Part shown: positions 1 through 7,594 of the stretch, piece by piece | Layout: every line of letters starts with the position of its first letter | Position numbering within the stretch: the first letter of the stretch is position 1 | Origin: Bacteroidota bacterium | Lineage (GTDB): Bacteria > Bacteroidota > Bacteroidia > B-17B0 > Aurantibacillaceae | Length of the DNA: 64,000 bases | Direction of reading: 5' to 3' | Assembly (NCBI GenBank): GCA_021156365.1 | Contig: JAJNDK010000007.1 | Coordinates: 217,656-281,655, forward strand | The notes under the pieces: model-generated | The model's database searches: none | What the model was told of the DNA's origin: nothing | What the model saw: only the letters and a program-made list of their open reading frames with translations | Program-made: the position numbers and the translations under genes

Positions 1-634
1 CGATAAGTGCAAAAGCGTCTGCTACGCCCCACTGAATAGTTGCATACGTCAGCAGCAGTTTTCCATCCGGTTTCAGCTTGATTTCGGAGAGACCTGAAAG
101 CAGCGTGTTTTTGCGGCTAAGTATATTTCCGTATTTATCGAAATGTAACAGCAGGCTGTCACTGATGGCAAAATACGAGCTGTCGGTATATTGGAGAAAA
201 TCTTTCAGGCGATCGTTGCTATTACTTGCCGGATCAAAAGTAGTGACCATACGATCAAAAAGAATAGCCCCGTTAGCATCCATTTTTATGAGAAAGCCTT
301 TTTGCAACGAATCCAGATAATCGCATCCCTGGGCGAAACCTATAAAAGCGATCTGATCGTCAAGTGTGGGAATGATCTGAAGAATCTGTGTGTATTCGTG
401 TTTGACAATATTTCGCCTGAACCGTAAATTGCCAGCTGCATCCAGGCAGGTGACAAAGCAGGAATCTATAAAATCATTTGTGAAAACGTTTGAGGACAGG
501 TAATAATTACCATTCGCTTTTGCCATTCCCAAAGCCTGATCGTTGTATTCATGCATGGCCTTGTTAATGTGTGACTGGGAATGAAGGCTAATAAATGAAA
601 CACAGAGTAAAGCAACAAAGTAGAGTTTCCTCAT
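1..634 (-). CDS. Secreted protein, N-terminal part (cut by window edge)
   Basis: An open frame runs without a stop from an ATG at 632-634 on the minus strand to base 1, giving about 211 residues; the 3' end lies outside the window. The first 20 or so residues look like a signal peptide (MRKLYFVALL, then a hydrophobic stretch ending SLHSQS). The rest has short strands with phrases such as GFLIKMDANG and YFAISDSLLLHFDKYG. This is the pattern of beta-propeller-like secreted Bacteroidota proteins that compare recorded values in repeated blades. No catalytic motif is visible. Such proteins usually end in a T9SS sorting domain, but that end is not here. Export is likely; the role is unknown. Confidence 0.7.
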   Translation of the reverse strand, partial: MRKLYFVALLCVSFISLHSQSHINKAMHEYNDQALGMAKANGNYYLSSNVFTNDFIDSCFVTCLDAAGNLRFRRNIVKHEYTQILQIIPTLDDQIAFIGFAQGCDYLDSLQKGFLIKMDANGAILFDRMVTTFDPASNSNDRLKDFLQYTDSSYFAISDSLLLHFDKYGNILSRKNTLLSGLSEIKLKPDGKLLLTYATIQWGVADAFALI

Positions 635-828
635 AGGTATTATGATTTAATGCCCTAATATACTGCTTTTAAAGCCGAAAACCACTCAGAGTTAGCATAC
701 ATCCATTTTGGCTTTATAAGTGGTCGGTTTTCCAGAAAGCCCTATAGAAAAGGCAAAATAGCCGATAAATAATTTTTCCCTATCCCCACGATTTTTAGTA
801 AATTTAGGGCTTATTTACCACTATCAAA

Positions 829-1878
829 ATGAAAATACTCATTACAGGAGGAGCAGGATTTATCGGATCGCATGTCGTACGATTGTTCGTGAACAAATAC
901 CCGGACTACACTATTTATAATCTCGATAAGCTTACCTATGCCGGCAACCTGGCCAACCTGAAAGATATAGAAGACAAACCGAATTACAAATTCGTGAAAG
1001 GTGATATCGTGGATGCGGAATTTATCAATAAGCTCTTCAAAGCCGAGCAGTTCAATGCCGTGATCCACCTTGCTGCCGAAAGCCATGTGGATCGCAGTAT
1101 CACCAACCCGCTCGAGTTTGTGTACACCAATGTGATCGGTACGGTGAACCTGCTGAATGCAGCAAAGGAATTGTACAAAGCAGAAGGAAGTACCTTCAAA
1201 CGTTTTTATCATGTGAGTACGGATGAAGTATACGGCTCGTTGGGAGAAACCGGTATGTTCACCGAAACCACGGCCTACGATCCGCATAGTCCATACTCTG
1301 CATCCAAAGCCAGTTCCGACCATTTTGTAAGAGCGTATCACGATACCTATAAAATGCCCTGCGTGATCTCCAATTGCAGCAATAATTACGGGCCTTACCA
1401 TTTCCCGGAGAAGCTGATCCCGCTGTGCATCAATAATATCAAACACAATAAATCACTGCCCATATACGGGAAAGGCGAGAACGTACGCGACTGGCTTTTT
1501 GTGGAAGACCATGCACGTGCCATCGATGTGATCTTTCACAATTCGAAGGACGGAACGACCTACAATATCGGCGGACATAATGAGTGGACAAATATCGATG
1601 TGATCCGCCTGCTTTGCCGCATCATGGATAAAAAACTGAACAGGACAGAAGGCAGCAACGAAAAGCTGATCACGTTTGTTACCGACAGGGCCGGGCACGA
1701 TCTGCGTTATGCCATCGACAGCACAAAGCTGCAGAACGACCTTGGATGGAAACCAAGCCTGCAATTCGAAGAAGGACTGGAGCGTACCGTGGACTGGTAC
1801 CTGCAGAACGAAGAGTGGCTGAACAATGTTACTTCGGGTGAATATCAAAAGTATTACAACGTTCAATACACACGTTAA
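829..1878 (+). CDS. rfbB: dTDP-glucose 4,6-dehydratase
   Basis: RfbB converts dTDP-D-glucose to dTDP-4-keto-6-deoxy-D-glucose, the first committed step towards dTDP-rhamnose and other deoxysugars for surface polysaccharide; it is cytoplasmic and NAD-dependent. The 349-residue length is normal. Seen in the sequence: Rossmann motif TGGAGFIGS at 6-14, HLAAESHVDRS at 80-90, the diagnostic catalytic Thr-Asp-Glu at 131-133 within STDEVYG, and the SDR pair Tyr156/Lys160. The TDE triplet separates it from ordinary UDP-sugar epimerases. Its TAA stop shares one base with the ATG of the next epimerase gene, so the two are translationally coupled. The usual partners rfbA, rfbC and rfbD are not in the window. 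Confidence 0.95.
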   Translation: MKILITGGAGFIGSHVVRLFVNKYPDYTIYNLDKLTYAGNLANLKDIEDKPNYKFVKGDIVDAEFINKLFKAEQFNAVIHLAAESHVDRSITNPLEFVYTNVIGTVNLLNAAKELYKAEGSTFKRFYHVSTDEVYGSLGETGMFTETTAYDPHSPYSASKASSDHFVRAYHDTYKMPCVISNCSNNYGPYHFPEKLIPLCINNIKHNKSLPIYGKGENVRDWLFVEDHARAIDVIFHNSKDGTTYNIGGHNEWTNIDVIRLLCRIMDKKLNRTEGSNEKLITFVTDRAGHDLRYAIDSTKLQNDLGWKPSLQFEEGLERTVDWYLQNEEWLNNVTSGEYQKYYNVQYTR

Positions 1879-2864
1879 TGTACGATACACCTTTTCATAC
1901 AAAAGACATTTCGAAATTTTCTTTTCTCGTAACGGGTGGCGCCGGGTTCATCGGATCGCATATCGTGGAGTACCTGCTGAAACAAGGAGCAGGTAAAGTT
2001 ACGGTGCTGGACGATCTTTCCACCGGTTCCATAGAGAATGTACATATCTTTGAAAAGCATCCCCAGTATCGTTTTATCCGGGGCGATATCCGCAATCCTG
2101 ACGATTGTAAAAAAGCCTGTGAAGGAATAGATTATGTTACACACCAGGGAGCGCTTGGTTCGGTGCCGCGCAGTATCGAAAATCCGCTGGCAACCCATTC
2201 AGTAAATGCAACCGGTTTTATCAATATGCTGGTGGCTGCCCGCGATGCAAAGGTAAAACGGGTGGTATATGCCAGTTCCTCTTCGGTATATGGTGATCTG
2301 AATGAATCGCCGAAAACAGAAGAACGCATTGGCAAGCCTTTATCTCCGTATGCAGTAAGCAAGTTAGTGAATGAACAATATGCGGCTATCTTTGCGAGTA
2401 CCTATGCCATGCAGATCACGGGATTACGTTACTTCAATATTTTTGGCCCGCGCCAGAATCCCAACGGAGCCTATGCTGCAGCCATTCCTTTGTTTATCCA
2501 ATCGGTGCTCAGCAACAAGCCTGTTTACATCAATGGGAGCGGGGAGCAAAGCCGTGATTTTACGTTTGTGGAGAATGCTGTGCAGGCCAATATCAAAGCC
2601 CTGCTTACGGATGAACCGTCAGCGATAAACAAGGTATTCAATATTGCATGTGGCGACAGCATCAGTGTGAACGAAATGTTCGATAAGATCCGTACGCAGC
2701 TGCATTCCGGTGTGAAAGCCATTTACCGCGAAGAGCGTTTCGGTGATGTTAAGAATTCCAAAGCCAATATCAGCGCTGCCCGGCAGGAGATCGGGTATGT
2801 TCCTGTAAAAAGCTTTGATGAAGGATTGACAGAAACGATAGCGTATTACAAGGAAATTCAATAA
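1878..2864 (+). CDS. WbpP-like UDP-N-acetylglucosamine 4-epimerase (SDR family)
   Basis: This is an extended short-chain dehydrogenase/epimerase of 328 residues: TGGAGFIGS at 19-27, serines 134-136, and the catalytic pair Tyr158/Lys162. The phrases THQGALGSVPRSIENP, GKPLSPYAVSK, LRYFNIFGPRQNPNGAYAA and SRDFTFVENAVQAN closely follow the WbpP/VipB subgroup, which interconverts UDP-GlcNAc and UDP-GalNAc (or the uronic acid forms) for capsule and O-antigen. The substrate is inferred from those family phrases; UDP-glucose or UDP-glucuronate 4-epimerase is the alternative. It overlaps rfbB by one base and is probably co-transcribed. A 28-bp-arm inverted repeat follows the stop. Confidence 0.85.
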   Translation: MYDTPFHTKDISKFSFLVTGGAGFIGSHIVEYLLKQGAGKVTVLDDLSTGSIENVHIFEKHPQYRFIRGDIRNPDDCKKACEGIDYVTHQGALGSVPRSIENPLATHSVNATGFINMLVAARDAKVKRVVYASSSSVYGDLNESPKTEERIGKPLSPYAVSKLVNEQYAAIFASTYAMQITGLRYFNIFGPRQNPNGAYAAAIPLFIQSVLSNKPVYINGSGEQSRDFTFVENAVQANIKALLTDEPSAINKVFNIACGDSISVNEMFDKIRTQLHSGVKAIYREERFGDVKNSKANISAARQEIGYVPVKSFDEGLTETIAYYKEIQ

Positions 2865-2898
2865 CGGTTAATTGTAGATAGCGCGAAGAAAAAAGACA

Positions 2899-3003
2899 GC
2901 CGCAGATTTTCGCGGATTCCACAGATTTTTGTTGACACTTATAGCTGATGAACAATAGAATTTTGCGTTAATTTTATCTGCGACATCCGTGAAAATCTGC
3001 GGC
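2899..3003. repeat. Imperfect inverted repeat after the epimerase gene
   Basis: Arms 2899-2926 and 2976-3003 are reverse complements over 28 bp with about four mismatches (core GCCGCAGATTTT-C-CGGAT). They are separated by 49 bp. It lies between convergent genes and could form a long hairpin in RNA from either strand. It belongs with the other cgcag/gcaaag-type intergenic repeats in this window. Confidence 0.7.
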
Positions 3004-3042
3004 CAAATCAAAAGTTTTATTTAATTGTTGCGGTTAAAGGAG

Positions 3043-3435
3043 TTAATGCATTTCCCCGTCTCTAAGCTCTCTTGTGAGCTTGGTAAAGCCAATGACATCG
3101 TCGTTCTTGTTATGCAGTGCAGTGATGAGGATGCTTCCCCAGAAAGTAGTTCCGTCTTTTCGCACTCTCCGACCGATGTGCCGGGCCCTGCCTTCTTTTT
3201 CTGCGAGTGCCAACAATTGCTCGGGAAGCTTTGCCTGCCGGTCCTGTGGCATATAGAAGATATTAAAATTCTGGCCTATTATTTCAACCTCGGAGTAACC
3301 TTTTATTTGTTGAACTCCCTTGTTCCAGGAAAGAATGGTGCCGTCTTTATCAAGTAATATAATTGCGAAATCCTGGATCTCTTCTATCATTTTCTTATGC
3401 AGCTCGGCCAGCACTGCTATTTTTTCATCAGTCAT
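3043..3435 (-). CDS. Stand-alone PAS domain protein
   Basis: The protein is about 130 residues from the first ATG at 3435; the frame extends to 3498 but only with a TTG start. It is essentially a single PAS fold: DFAIILLDKDGTILSWNKG at the domain start, GYSEVEIIGQNF, then RRVRKDGTTFWGSILITAL and GFTKLTRELRD, the typical PAS core plus PAC strand. No kinase, cyclase, HTH or membrane segment is attached. PAS domains bind small ligands or cofactors, or dimerise with kinases; alone, it may act as a sensor subunit for a separate kinase. No ligand can be named. It sits downstream of a 590-bp non-coding stretch rich in hairpins. Confidence 0.85.
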   Translation of the reverse strand: MTDEKIAVLAELHKKMIEEIQDFAIILLDKDGTILSWNKGVQQIKGYSEVEIIGQNFNIFYMPQDRQAKLPEQLLALAEKEGRARHIGRRVRKDGTTFWGSILITALHNKNDDVIGFTKLTRELRDGEMH

Positions 3436-3498
3436 CTTGTGAAGATATGTTTTTGAAAAACTTTTGCCTGCATAAAGCCCGGGGTAAATGTTCCCCAA

Positions 3499-3737
3499 AT
3501 CAAACTATTTTACATGTTTTAACATAAGATCCTTTCATCATTTCTGCCATAATTTATATGCAGAAACTTATATCCGGAAAACATAATAGTGTAATTTGTT
3601 TCGCAAAAAAGAGCGGCGCGGGGACAAAGATGTACAAATTCCCTGCAGAGATGCTGGCATTTGGTTTTCTACAGGAGGATATCAGATCGTTTTTAAGTGT
3701 TTCGAAAAAAGGGTAAGCCCCTGATTCGGACAAGAAA
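3499..3737. other. Non-coding stretch upstream of the PAS gene
   Basis: This is the first part of the 590-bp gap between the PAS gene and tcdA. It is AT-rich, holds no ORF I can support and no recognisable RNA gene. It contains whatever promoter the PAS gene uses, but I see no clear TAnnTTTG box in good position. The rest of the gap is covered by the repeat entries at 3738-4073. Confidence 0.5.
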
Positions 3738-3929
3738 ACTTACAAATGATCAAAACTTAAAGGTCTCCTTTACGGGAGGCCTTTTTGTAAAGCACATACA
3801 ATCTATATATACCGGATCATCTGTAAATCGTTTACCAGGGGAAGACCCCCTAACAGGATACTAAGTTTACAGACGACCAAAAACTTAAAGGTCTTTCGTC
3901 CCGAAGCATCGGGAGAAGGGCCTTTTTGT
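3738..3929 (+). repeat. Two related hairpin elements, possible small RNA with terminator
   Basis: Copy one spans 3738-3788 and copy two 3864-3929. Both run TTACA, then CAAAA(A)CTTAAAGGTCT, then a hairpin, and end GGCCTTTTTGT. Each can fold AAAGG...CCTTT into a stem followed by a T-run on the plus strand, like a rho-independent terminator. Between them, CTGTAAA (3821-3827) pairs with TTTACAG (3866-3872), with AGGGG/CCCCT nested inside. No plus-strand gene ends just upstream, so these may terminate a small untranslated transcript. An RNA gene is inferred, not shown. Confidence 0.45.
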
Positions 3930-3940
3930 GTTATGATCTC

Positions 3941-4073
3941 ACGCAAAGACGCAGAGAGCGCAAAGCTGTATTGTTCTGATCAGTACTATGATGAGCAAAA
4001 TCTACCTAATATGAAATACTGTAAATAATTTGAACGGTAATATCTATCCTCTGCGCTCTCTGCGTCTTTGCGC
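3941..4073. repeat. Inverted repeat with 25-bp arms
   Basis: ACGCAAAGACGCAGAGAGCG plus CAAAG at 3941-3965 is matched in reverse complement at 4049-4073 with two mismatches. The loop is 83 bp. It lies just after tcdA on the minus strand. Related single arms occur at 6494-6523 and 25530-25588, so this is one copy of a dispersed intergenic family. Confidence 0.75.
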
Positions 4074-4090
4074 GAAAATTCAGAGTAAAA

Positions 4091-4825
4091 TTATCTCCCT
4101 ATCAGATCCCTGATCACCACCGAAGCACAGGCCAGGCCGAACACTGCGGGAATAAAAGACACCGTGCCGTATGCCGATTTTTTAAAATTGCTGCCATCAG
4201 TGAACATCACTGATTTCTTATCCGGTGGCTCGGTAGAGTACACCGTTTTTATACCATTACGGATACCGTATGTTTTAAGGACTTTCCGCACCTGCTGCGC
4301 AAATGGGCACATCTCTGTTTTCGAGATGTCGGCTACTTTCAGTTTGGTGGGATCCAGCTTGCCGCCCGCTCCCATAGATGAAACGATGGGATGTCCGAGT
4401 GCATGACAGGTTTTTATGAGGAAGACCTTCGGGGTAATGCTGTCGATGGCATCTACTACATAATCGAATTTATTTTGCAGCAACTTTTCCATTTTATCCG
4501 GAGTTTTGAATTCCTTGTGCACATGCAGTTTACAATTCGGATTGATCTGAAGGATGCGTTCTGCCATCAGCTCTGCCTTCGACTGGCCATGTGTAGTATA
4601 GAGTGCCTGCAGCTGCCGGTTGCGGTTGCTCGGGTCCACCACATCGCCGTCTACGATGGTCATTTCTCCCACGCCAGCACGGGCAATGGCTTCTGCGCAG
4701 TATGAGCCCACGCCGCCAAGTCCTATCACCAATACATGTGAGGTTTTTAATTTTTCGATGGCTTCCGTTCCTACGAGGAGACGGGTGCGTTCCATCCATT
4801 TTTCATTTTGTTCGATCAATTCCAT
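4091..4825 (-). CDS. tcdA: tRNA threonylcarbamoyladenosine dehydratase (TcdA/CsdL family)
   Basis: This E1-like (ThiF/MoeB fold) enzyme is expected to use ATP to cyclise t6A37 of ANN-decoding tRNAs to ct6A. Of 244 residues, starting at the ATG at 4825 (the longer frame begins with TTG), the Rossmann loop VIGLGGVGSYCAEA is near 33-46. It is followed by the ATP-site elements IVDGDVVDPSNRNRQ and the family phrases DAIDSITPK, SSMGAGGKLDPTKLKVADISKT and SVMFTDGSN. The last is typical of TcdA rather than sulfur-carrier activators, and the CXXC zinc pairs of MoeB/ThiF are missing, as expected. It overlaps the upstream TatD gene by 23 nt, so translation is probably coupled. Confidence in the subfamily is good. 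Confidence 0.9.
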   Translation of the reverse strand: MELIEQNEKWMERTRLLVGTEAIEKLKTSHVLVIGLGGVGSYCAEAIARAGVGEMTIVDGDVVDPSNRNRQLQALYTTHGQSKAELMAERILQINPNCKLHVHKEFKTPDKMEKLLQNKFDYVVDAIDSITPKVFLIKTCHALGHPIVSSMGAGGKLDPTKLKVADISKTEMCPFAQQVRKVLKTYGIRNGIKTVYSTEPPDKKSVMFTDGSNFKKSAYGTVSFIPAVFGLACASVVIRDLIGR

Positions 4826-5483
4826 GTACAAATACTTTTTTGTAGTTGCGCAGCACCTGGTCCGATAATTCGTTTACGGACATGCCTTTAATTTCGGCGG
4901 CTCTAAAATACACATTTTTAATATCCGTGCTTCGGTCATCTGTTTCGAGGAAACATTTTTCCGGGTCCAGGCTTTTGAAGATCGTTTCCGCATTGCTTCC
5001 CGGCTGCAATACAGCTGTTCCGAAGGAGAAGAAAGCATTTTGCATCTGCAGGAATGGTTTTATGTTTTCGGGATTCGTATTGATCCCGTGAAGCATAAAA
5101 CGACCTCCGAAGTTCTCTGCTTCGAGACAATGCAGTACTTCGGCAAAACGTTTTACACAATGGATGATCAGTGGTTTTTCCAGTGCTGCTGCCATTTCGA
5201 TCTGCGATCTGAAAACGGATTCCTGTAGATCTGGAGCGGAGCCTTTCAGTTTGTCGAGCCCGCATTCGCCGATAGCGATGCACTTGTCGTCGGAAGCAAG
5301 GACAAAAAGCTCGCTCAGCTGCATTTCAGGAAGATCCTCATTAATATACCAGGGATGAATGCCTGCACTGAACAATCCTACCGGATCTTCATCCTTCCCG
5401 ATAATGCAGTTGTAGACACGGATCGTATCGGATTCTGTTGACCGGGAATGACTATGGATGTTTATGAATGGAGTGGAGGCCAT
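4803..5483 (-). CDS. TatD family metal-dependent hydrolase
   Basis: This amidohydrolase-fold phosphoesterase has 226 residues from the ATG at 5483. Metal-ligand motifs are intact: NIHSHSR (His10, His12), GIHPW near 42, IGECGLDK (Glu73), IIHC (His108), MLHG (His132) and LETDD (Asp182). TatD proteins act as metal-dependent 3'-5' nucleases in DNA repair or D-tyrosyl-type processing; the cellular substrate of this member is not certain. It is slightly shorter than E. coli TatD (about 260), as usual for Bacteroidota versions. The stop codon lies inside tcdA (23-nt overlap), giving a two-gene operon. Confidence 0.9.
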   Translation of the reverse strand: MASTPFINIHSHSRSTESDTIRVYNCIIGKDEDPVGLFSAGIHPWYINEDLPEMQLSELFVLASDDKCIAIGECGLDKLKGSAPDLQESVFRSQIEMAAALEKPLIIHCVKRFAEVLHCLEAENFGGRFMLHGINTNPENIKPFLQMQNAFFSFGTAVLQPGSNAETIFKSLDPEKCFLETDDRSTDIKNVYFRAAEIKGMSVNELSDQVLRNYKKVFVHGIDRTK

Positions 5484-5558
5484 CAACTGATTAATGGATG
5501 CTAAGATAATTTATCCTGTTTAGAAAACAATATCATCCGGGCATTCAGGTAGAGTCCT

Positions 5559-5825
5559 TTATTCCACTCCCAGGTACTTCCGTAATTCCTTTTCGATCTT
5601 GCTGCAGGGAATGATCCCGGGTTTATCGGTGATCTCAAAACGGATTGTGCTGTCCTGCGCAGTGTATGTACCGCTAATGCTGCCCAATGCTGTGGGGATG
5701 GAATAGTTTCCTTTTTCATTGTTGCCTTCAAAGCTGCCGTTGGCCGAGCTGATGCCGCTCCGGGCTTTTGCTATGAGTTGTTCAACCGGCTCTTTCACCG
5801 CGATATCAAAATTACATTTTGCCAT
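5559..5825 (-). CDS. Conserved small protein, function unknown
   Basis: This 88-residue protein has no signal peptide and no membrane segment. The layout is an N-terminal helix (EPVEQLIAKARSGI), a central beta-rich part (GSFEGNNEKGNYSIP, GSISGTYTAQDSTIRFEITDKPG) and a C-terminal helix (CSKIEKELRKYLG). This loosely recalls the small proteins of polyhydroxyalkanoate granule systems and other SHS2-like folds, but the resemblance is only in layout and I do not assign it. A good minus-strand -7 box lies about 55 bp upstream of the start, so it is probably transcribed alone. Overlapping frames on either strand look like shadows. Confidence 0.7.
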   Translation of the reverse strand: MAKCNFDIAVKEPVEQLIAKARSGISSANGSFEGNNEKGNYSIPTALGSISGTYTAQDSTIRFEITDKPGIIPCSKIEKELRKYLGVE

Positions 5826-5880
5826 GTTGTGCTTTTTTGGTGTTACAAAAATGGCTCCTGATATTGCTGAGTGGGGTGGA

Positions 5881-5888
5881 CAAATATA
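5881..5888 (-). promoter_or_regulatory. -7 promoter element for the 88-residue protein gene
   Basis: The minus strand reads TATATTTG, a perfect match to the Bacteroidota TAnnTTTG box. The expected start of transcription is near 5874, leaving a leader of about 50 nt to the ATG at 5825. Confidence 0.5.
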
Positions 5889-5953
5889 CGCAATTTTTCG
5901 ACCGGATGTTTTATACTTCCTGTCGTTGTGGATCTTCCGGCGATCGGAAAATA

Positions 5954-6451
5954 TTATGAAATTTCTTTAGGCGCATCCTCCACATCGCTGCTTTTCCCTC
6001 TGTATTTCAGCTGTAATCCATGCAGGAAATTCCGGAGGATCTGGTCCTTGCACTGGCGGTATTGTTTTTGTCCGGGCTTGCGGAAAAAGGCACTCAGCTC
6101 GTGTTTGCTGATCCGCATATCCACCGATTCGAGGATGGCGAGGATATCTTCATCCTTCTGGTTCAGCGCGATCTTCAGCTTACGGAAAATGGAATTGTTG
6201 CTGAGCTGTGGCTCCGGGGCAGGCTGTTCGCCTTCTTTTTTGCCGCGCTTATCACTGATAAAGCCATCCAGGAAAATGCAGAGATGCAGGTCATCAATGA
6301 CGGCAAAACCTTCGTCCTCTTCTTTACGGAGCCAGTCGCTGATCTCGGCGCGCGTGGCGGTGTAATTGGCATGGGCAAAGATCTCCGCCATTTTTGTATC
6401 GCTCAGTTCAAAGGTGTAGCGCAGGCGGCGCAGGATATCGTTGTTGGTCAT
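5954..6451 (-). CDS. DUF1456 family protein (YehS-like)
   Basis: The 165-residue protein is built from two copies of a 70-residue helical unit. Copy one is NDILRRLRYTFEL...EISDWLRKEEDEGF...LHLCIFLDGFISDKRGKKEG. Copy two is NSIFRKLKIALNQKDEDILAIL...ELSAFFRKPGQKQYRQCKDQILRNFLHGL. The LRKEDEEGF-type turn and the closing FL.G....RG are the signature of DUF1456, as in E. coli YehS. The family is widespread, cytoplasmic and of unknown function. The copies are joined by an acidic Pro-Glu linker. It lies downstream of the NYN nuclease gene on the same strand, with a repeat-containing gap of about 130 bp. Confidence 0.9.
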   Translation of the reverse strand: MTNNDILRRLRYTFELSDTKMAEIFAHANYTATRAEISDWLRKEEDEGFAVIDDLHLCIFLDGFISDKRGKKEGEQPAPEPQLSNNSIFRKLKIALNQKDEDILAILESVDMRISKHELSAFFRKPGQKQYRQCKDQILRNFLHGLQLKYRGKSSDVEDAPKEIS

Positions 6452-6493
6452 TTTATTCCGGGTTTCTTATTTGGAGTTTCGGGTTGTTCTAAT

Positions 6494-6523
6494 GGCACGC
6501 AGAGACGCAGAGTTCGCAAAGAG
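6494..6523. repeat. Single arm of the dispersed gcaaag/cgcag repeat
   Basis: The stretch GGCACGCAGAGACGCAGAGT followed by TCGCAAAGAG closely resembles the arm at 3941-3965. It lies in the gap between the DUF1456 and NYN genes. A further short repeated phrase (GCGTCCTACATC/TTGCGTCCTGC) follows at 6540-6565. Confidence 0.6.
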
Positions 6524-6579
6524 TTTATCGATTTACGAGATGCGTCCTACATCTTGCGTCCTGCTATCCTGTATCTGTT

Positions 6580-7317
6580 CTACTTTATCTTTATAAAAAT
6601 ATGCTTGTGGTGTTTGTTCCCTGTATCTCTTTCGTCGATCAGGAATTTATTTGTGCTTTTGATGAGGGGCAGTAATTTACCGAAGCCATAATTCCGGGAA
6701 TCGAAATCGGGTTTCTTTTTCAGAATGAAATTACCCAAGTCGCCTAAGAAGGTCCAGCCATCTTCATCGGCCAGGTCGGTAATGCTTTCTTCGAGCAGGT
6801 CGATCAGGGTGTCGTCCATTTTATTCAGGGCCTGGTGGGCAGGTTTTCCTTTCTGCTCTTTCGGCTCTTTTGCTTTGGTGGCAGCCGATTTCAGGATCTC
6901 GATGTAGACGAATTTATCGCAGGCCGTAATAAAAGGATGTGGTGTTTTTTTCTCCCCGATGCCGATCACTTTCATGCCTGCTTCCCGCAGACGGGTTGCA
7001 AGCCTTGTAAAATCACTGTCGCTGGAAACAATACAGAAGCCATCTACTTTTTCGGAATAGAGGATATCCATCGCATCGATAATGAGTGCGCTGTCGCTGG
7101 AATTTTTCCCGCTTGTATAGCTGTATTGCTGTATGGGAGTGATGGCGTTTTCAAGCAATACGTTTTTCCAGCCGGCCAAAGTGGGTTTGGTCCAGTCGGC
7201 ATAAATACGTTTGATGGTAGGAGTACCGCTTTTGGAAACTTCTTCCAGCATTTCTTTTACGTTAGCGTAGGGCACATTATCTGCGTCGATGAGGACTGCA
7301 AGGCGAAGGTCATTCAT
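6580..7317 (-). CDS. NYN-domain ribonuclease with C-terminal LOTUS (OST-HTH) domain
   Basis: The 245-residue protein has an N-terminal NYN/PIN-like nuclease domain (about 1-150). The acidic metal site is intact: LIDADN (Asp11, Asp13), SSDSALIIDAMD (Asp75, Asp81) and VSSDSDF (Asp100, Asp102). After a Lys/Glu-rich linker, residues 165-245 form a LOTUS/OST-HTH-like winged helix (DLLEESITDL, WTFLGDLGNFI, FDSRNYGFGKLLPLI). LOTUS domains bind RNA, often G-rich or structured, and NYN domains cleave RNA, so an RNA-processing or RNA-decay enzyme is likely. It is the LabA/limkain-like layout common in bacteria. The target RNA is unknown. Confidence 0.9.
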   Translation of the reverse strand: MNDLRLAVLIDADNVPYANVKEMLEEVSKSGTPTIKRIYADWTKPTLAGWKNVLLENAITPIQQYSYTSGKNSSDSALIIDAMDILYSEKVDGFCIVSSDSDFTRLATRLREAGMKVIGIGEKKTPHPFITACDKFVYIEILKSAATKAKEPKEQKGKPAHQALNKMDDTLIDLLEESITDLADEDGWTFLGDLGNFILKKKPDFDSRNYGFGKLLPLIKSTNKFLIDERDTGNKHHKHIFIKIK

Positions 7318-7506
7318 GATCTCTGAGATTTAAGCAAATATAAGGTTATTTATTGTTCTTGTTGTGATGGTTTTATAGGAAGCGAAGCGACCATGTCCGA
7401 CACCCTTCTCCCATCGGGAGAAGGGGCGCGAAAGGCGGCAGCGCAGGCCGGGGTTGAGGGCGTACATCCCAACCCTGCGGCTCTGGTATTGTGGAGGCTA
7501 CACAAC

Positions 7507-7537
7507 AAAAAAGCATTCGCTGCAGCAAATGCTTTTT
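7507..7537 (-). terminator. Rho-independent terminator closing the 7.6-20.1 kb cluster
   Basis: On the minus strand the sequence folds GCATTTGC-TGCA-GCGAATGC (one T.G pair), preceded by A-rich and followed by a T6 run. It lies 58 bp beyond the stop of the last cluster gene (7595). It marks the 3' end of the transcription unit and separates it from the NYN gene. Confidence 0.8.
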
Positions 7538-7594
7538 CAAATAGGGTAAGCAGCAGATCAAATGTAAGGGTTTGTGAGCGGAATTCATGTGCAT

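Noticed and set aside
811..1446. Minus-strand 211-codon frame over rfbB
   Set aside because: It lies wholly inside rfbB on the opposite strand; its composition is that of a shadow.
4391..5358. Plus-strand frames over tcdA and tatD
   Set aside because: Both genes have complete catalytic motifs on the minus strand; the frames opposite are not protein-like.
7393..7480. CCTTCTCCC/GGGAGAAGG inverted repeat beyond the cluster terminator
   Set aside because: A perfect small dyad but no T-run and no gene end in the right place; noted only as part of the repeat-rich gap.
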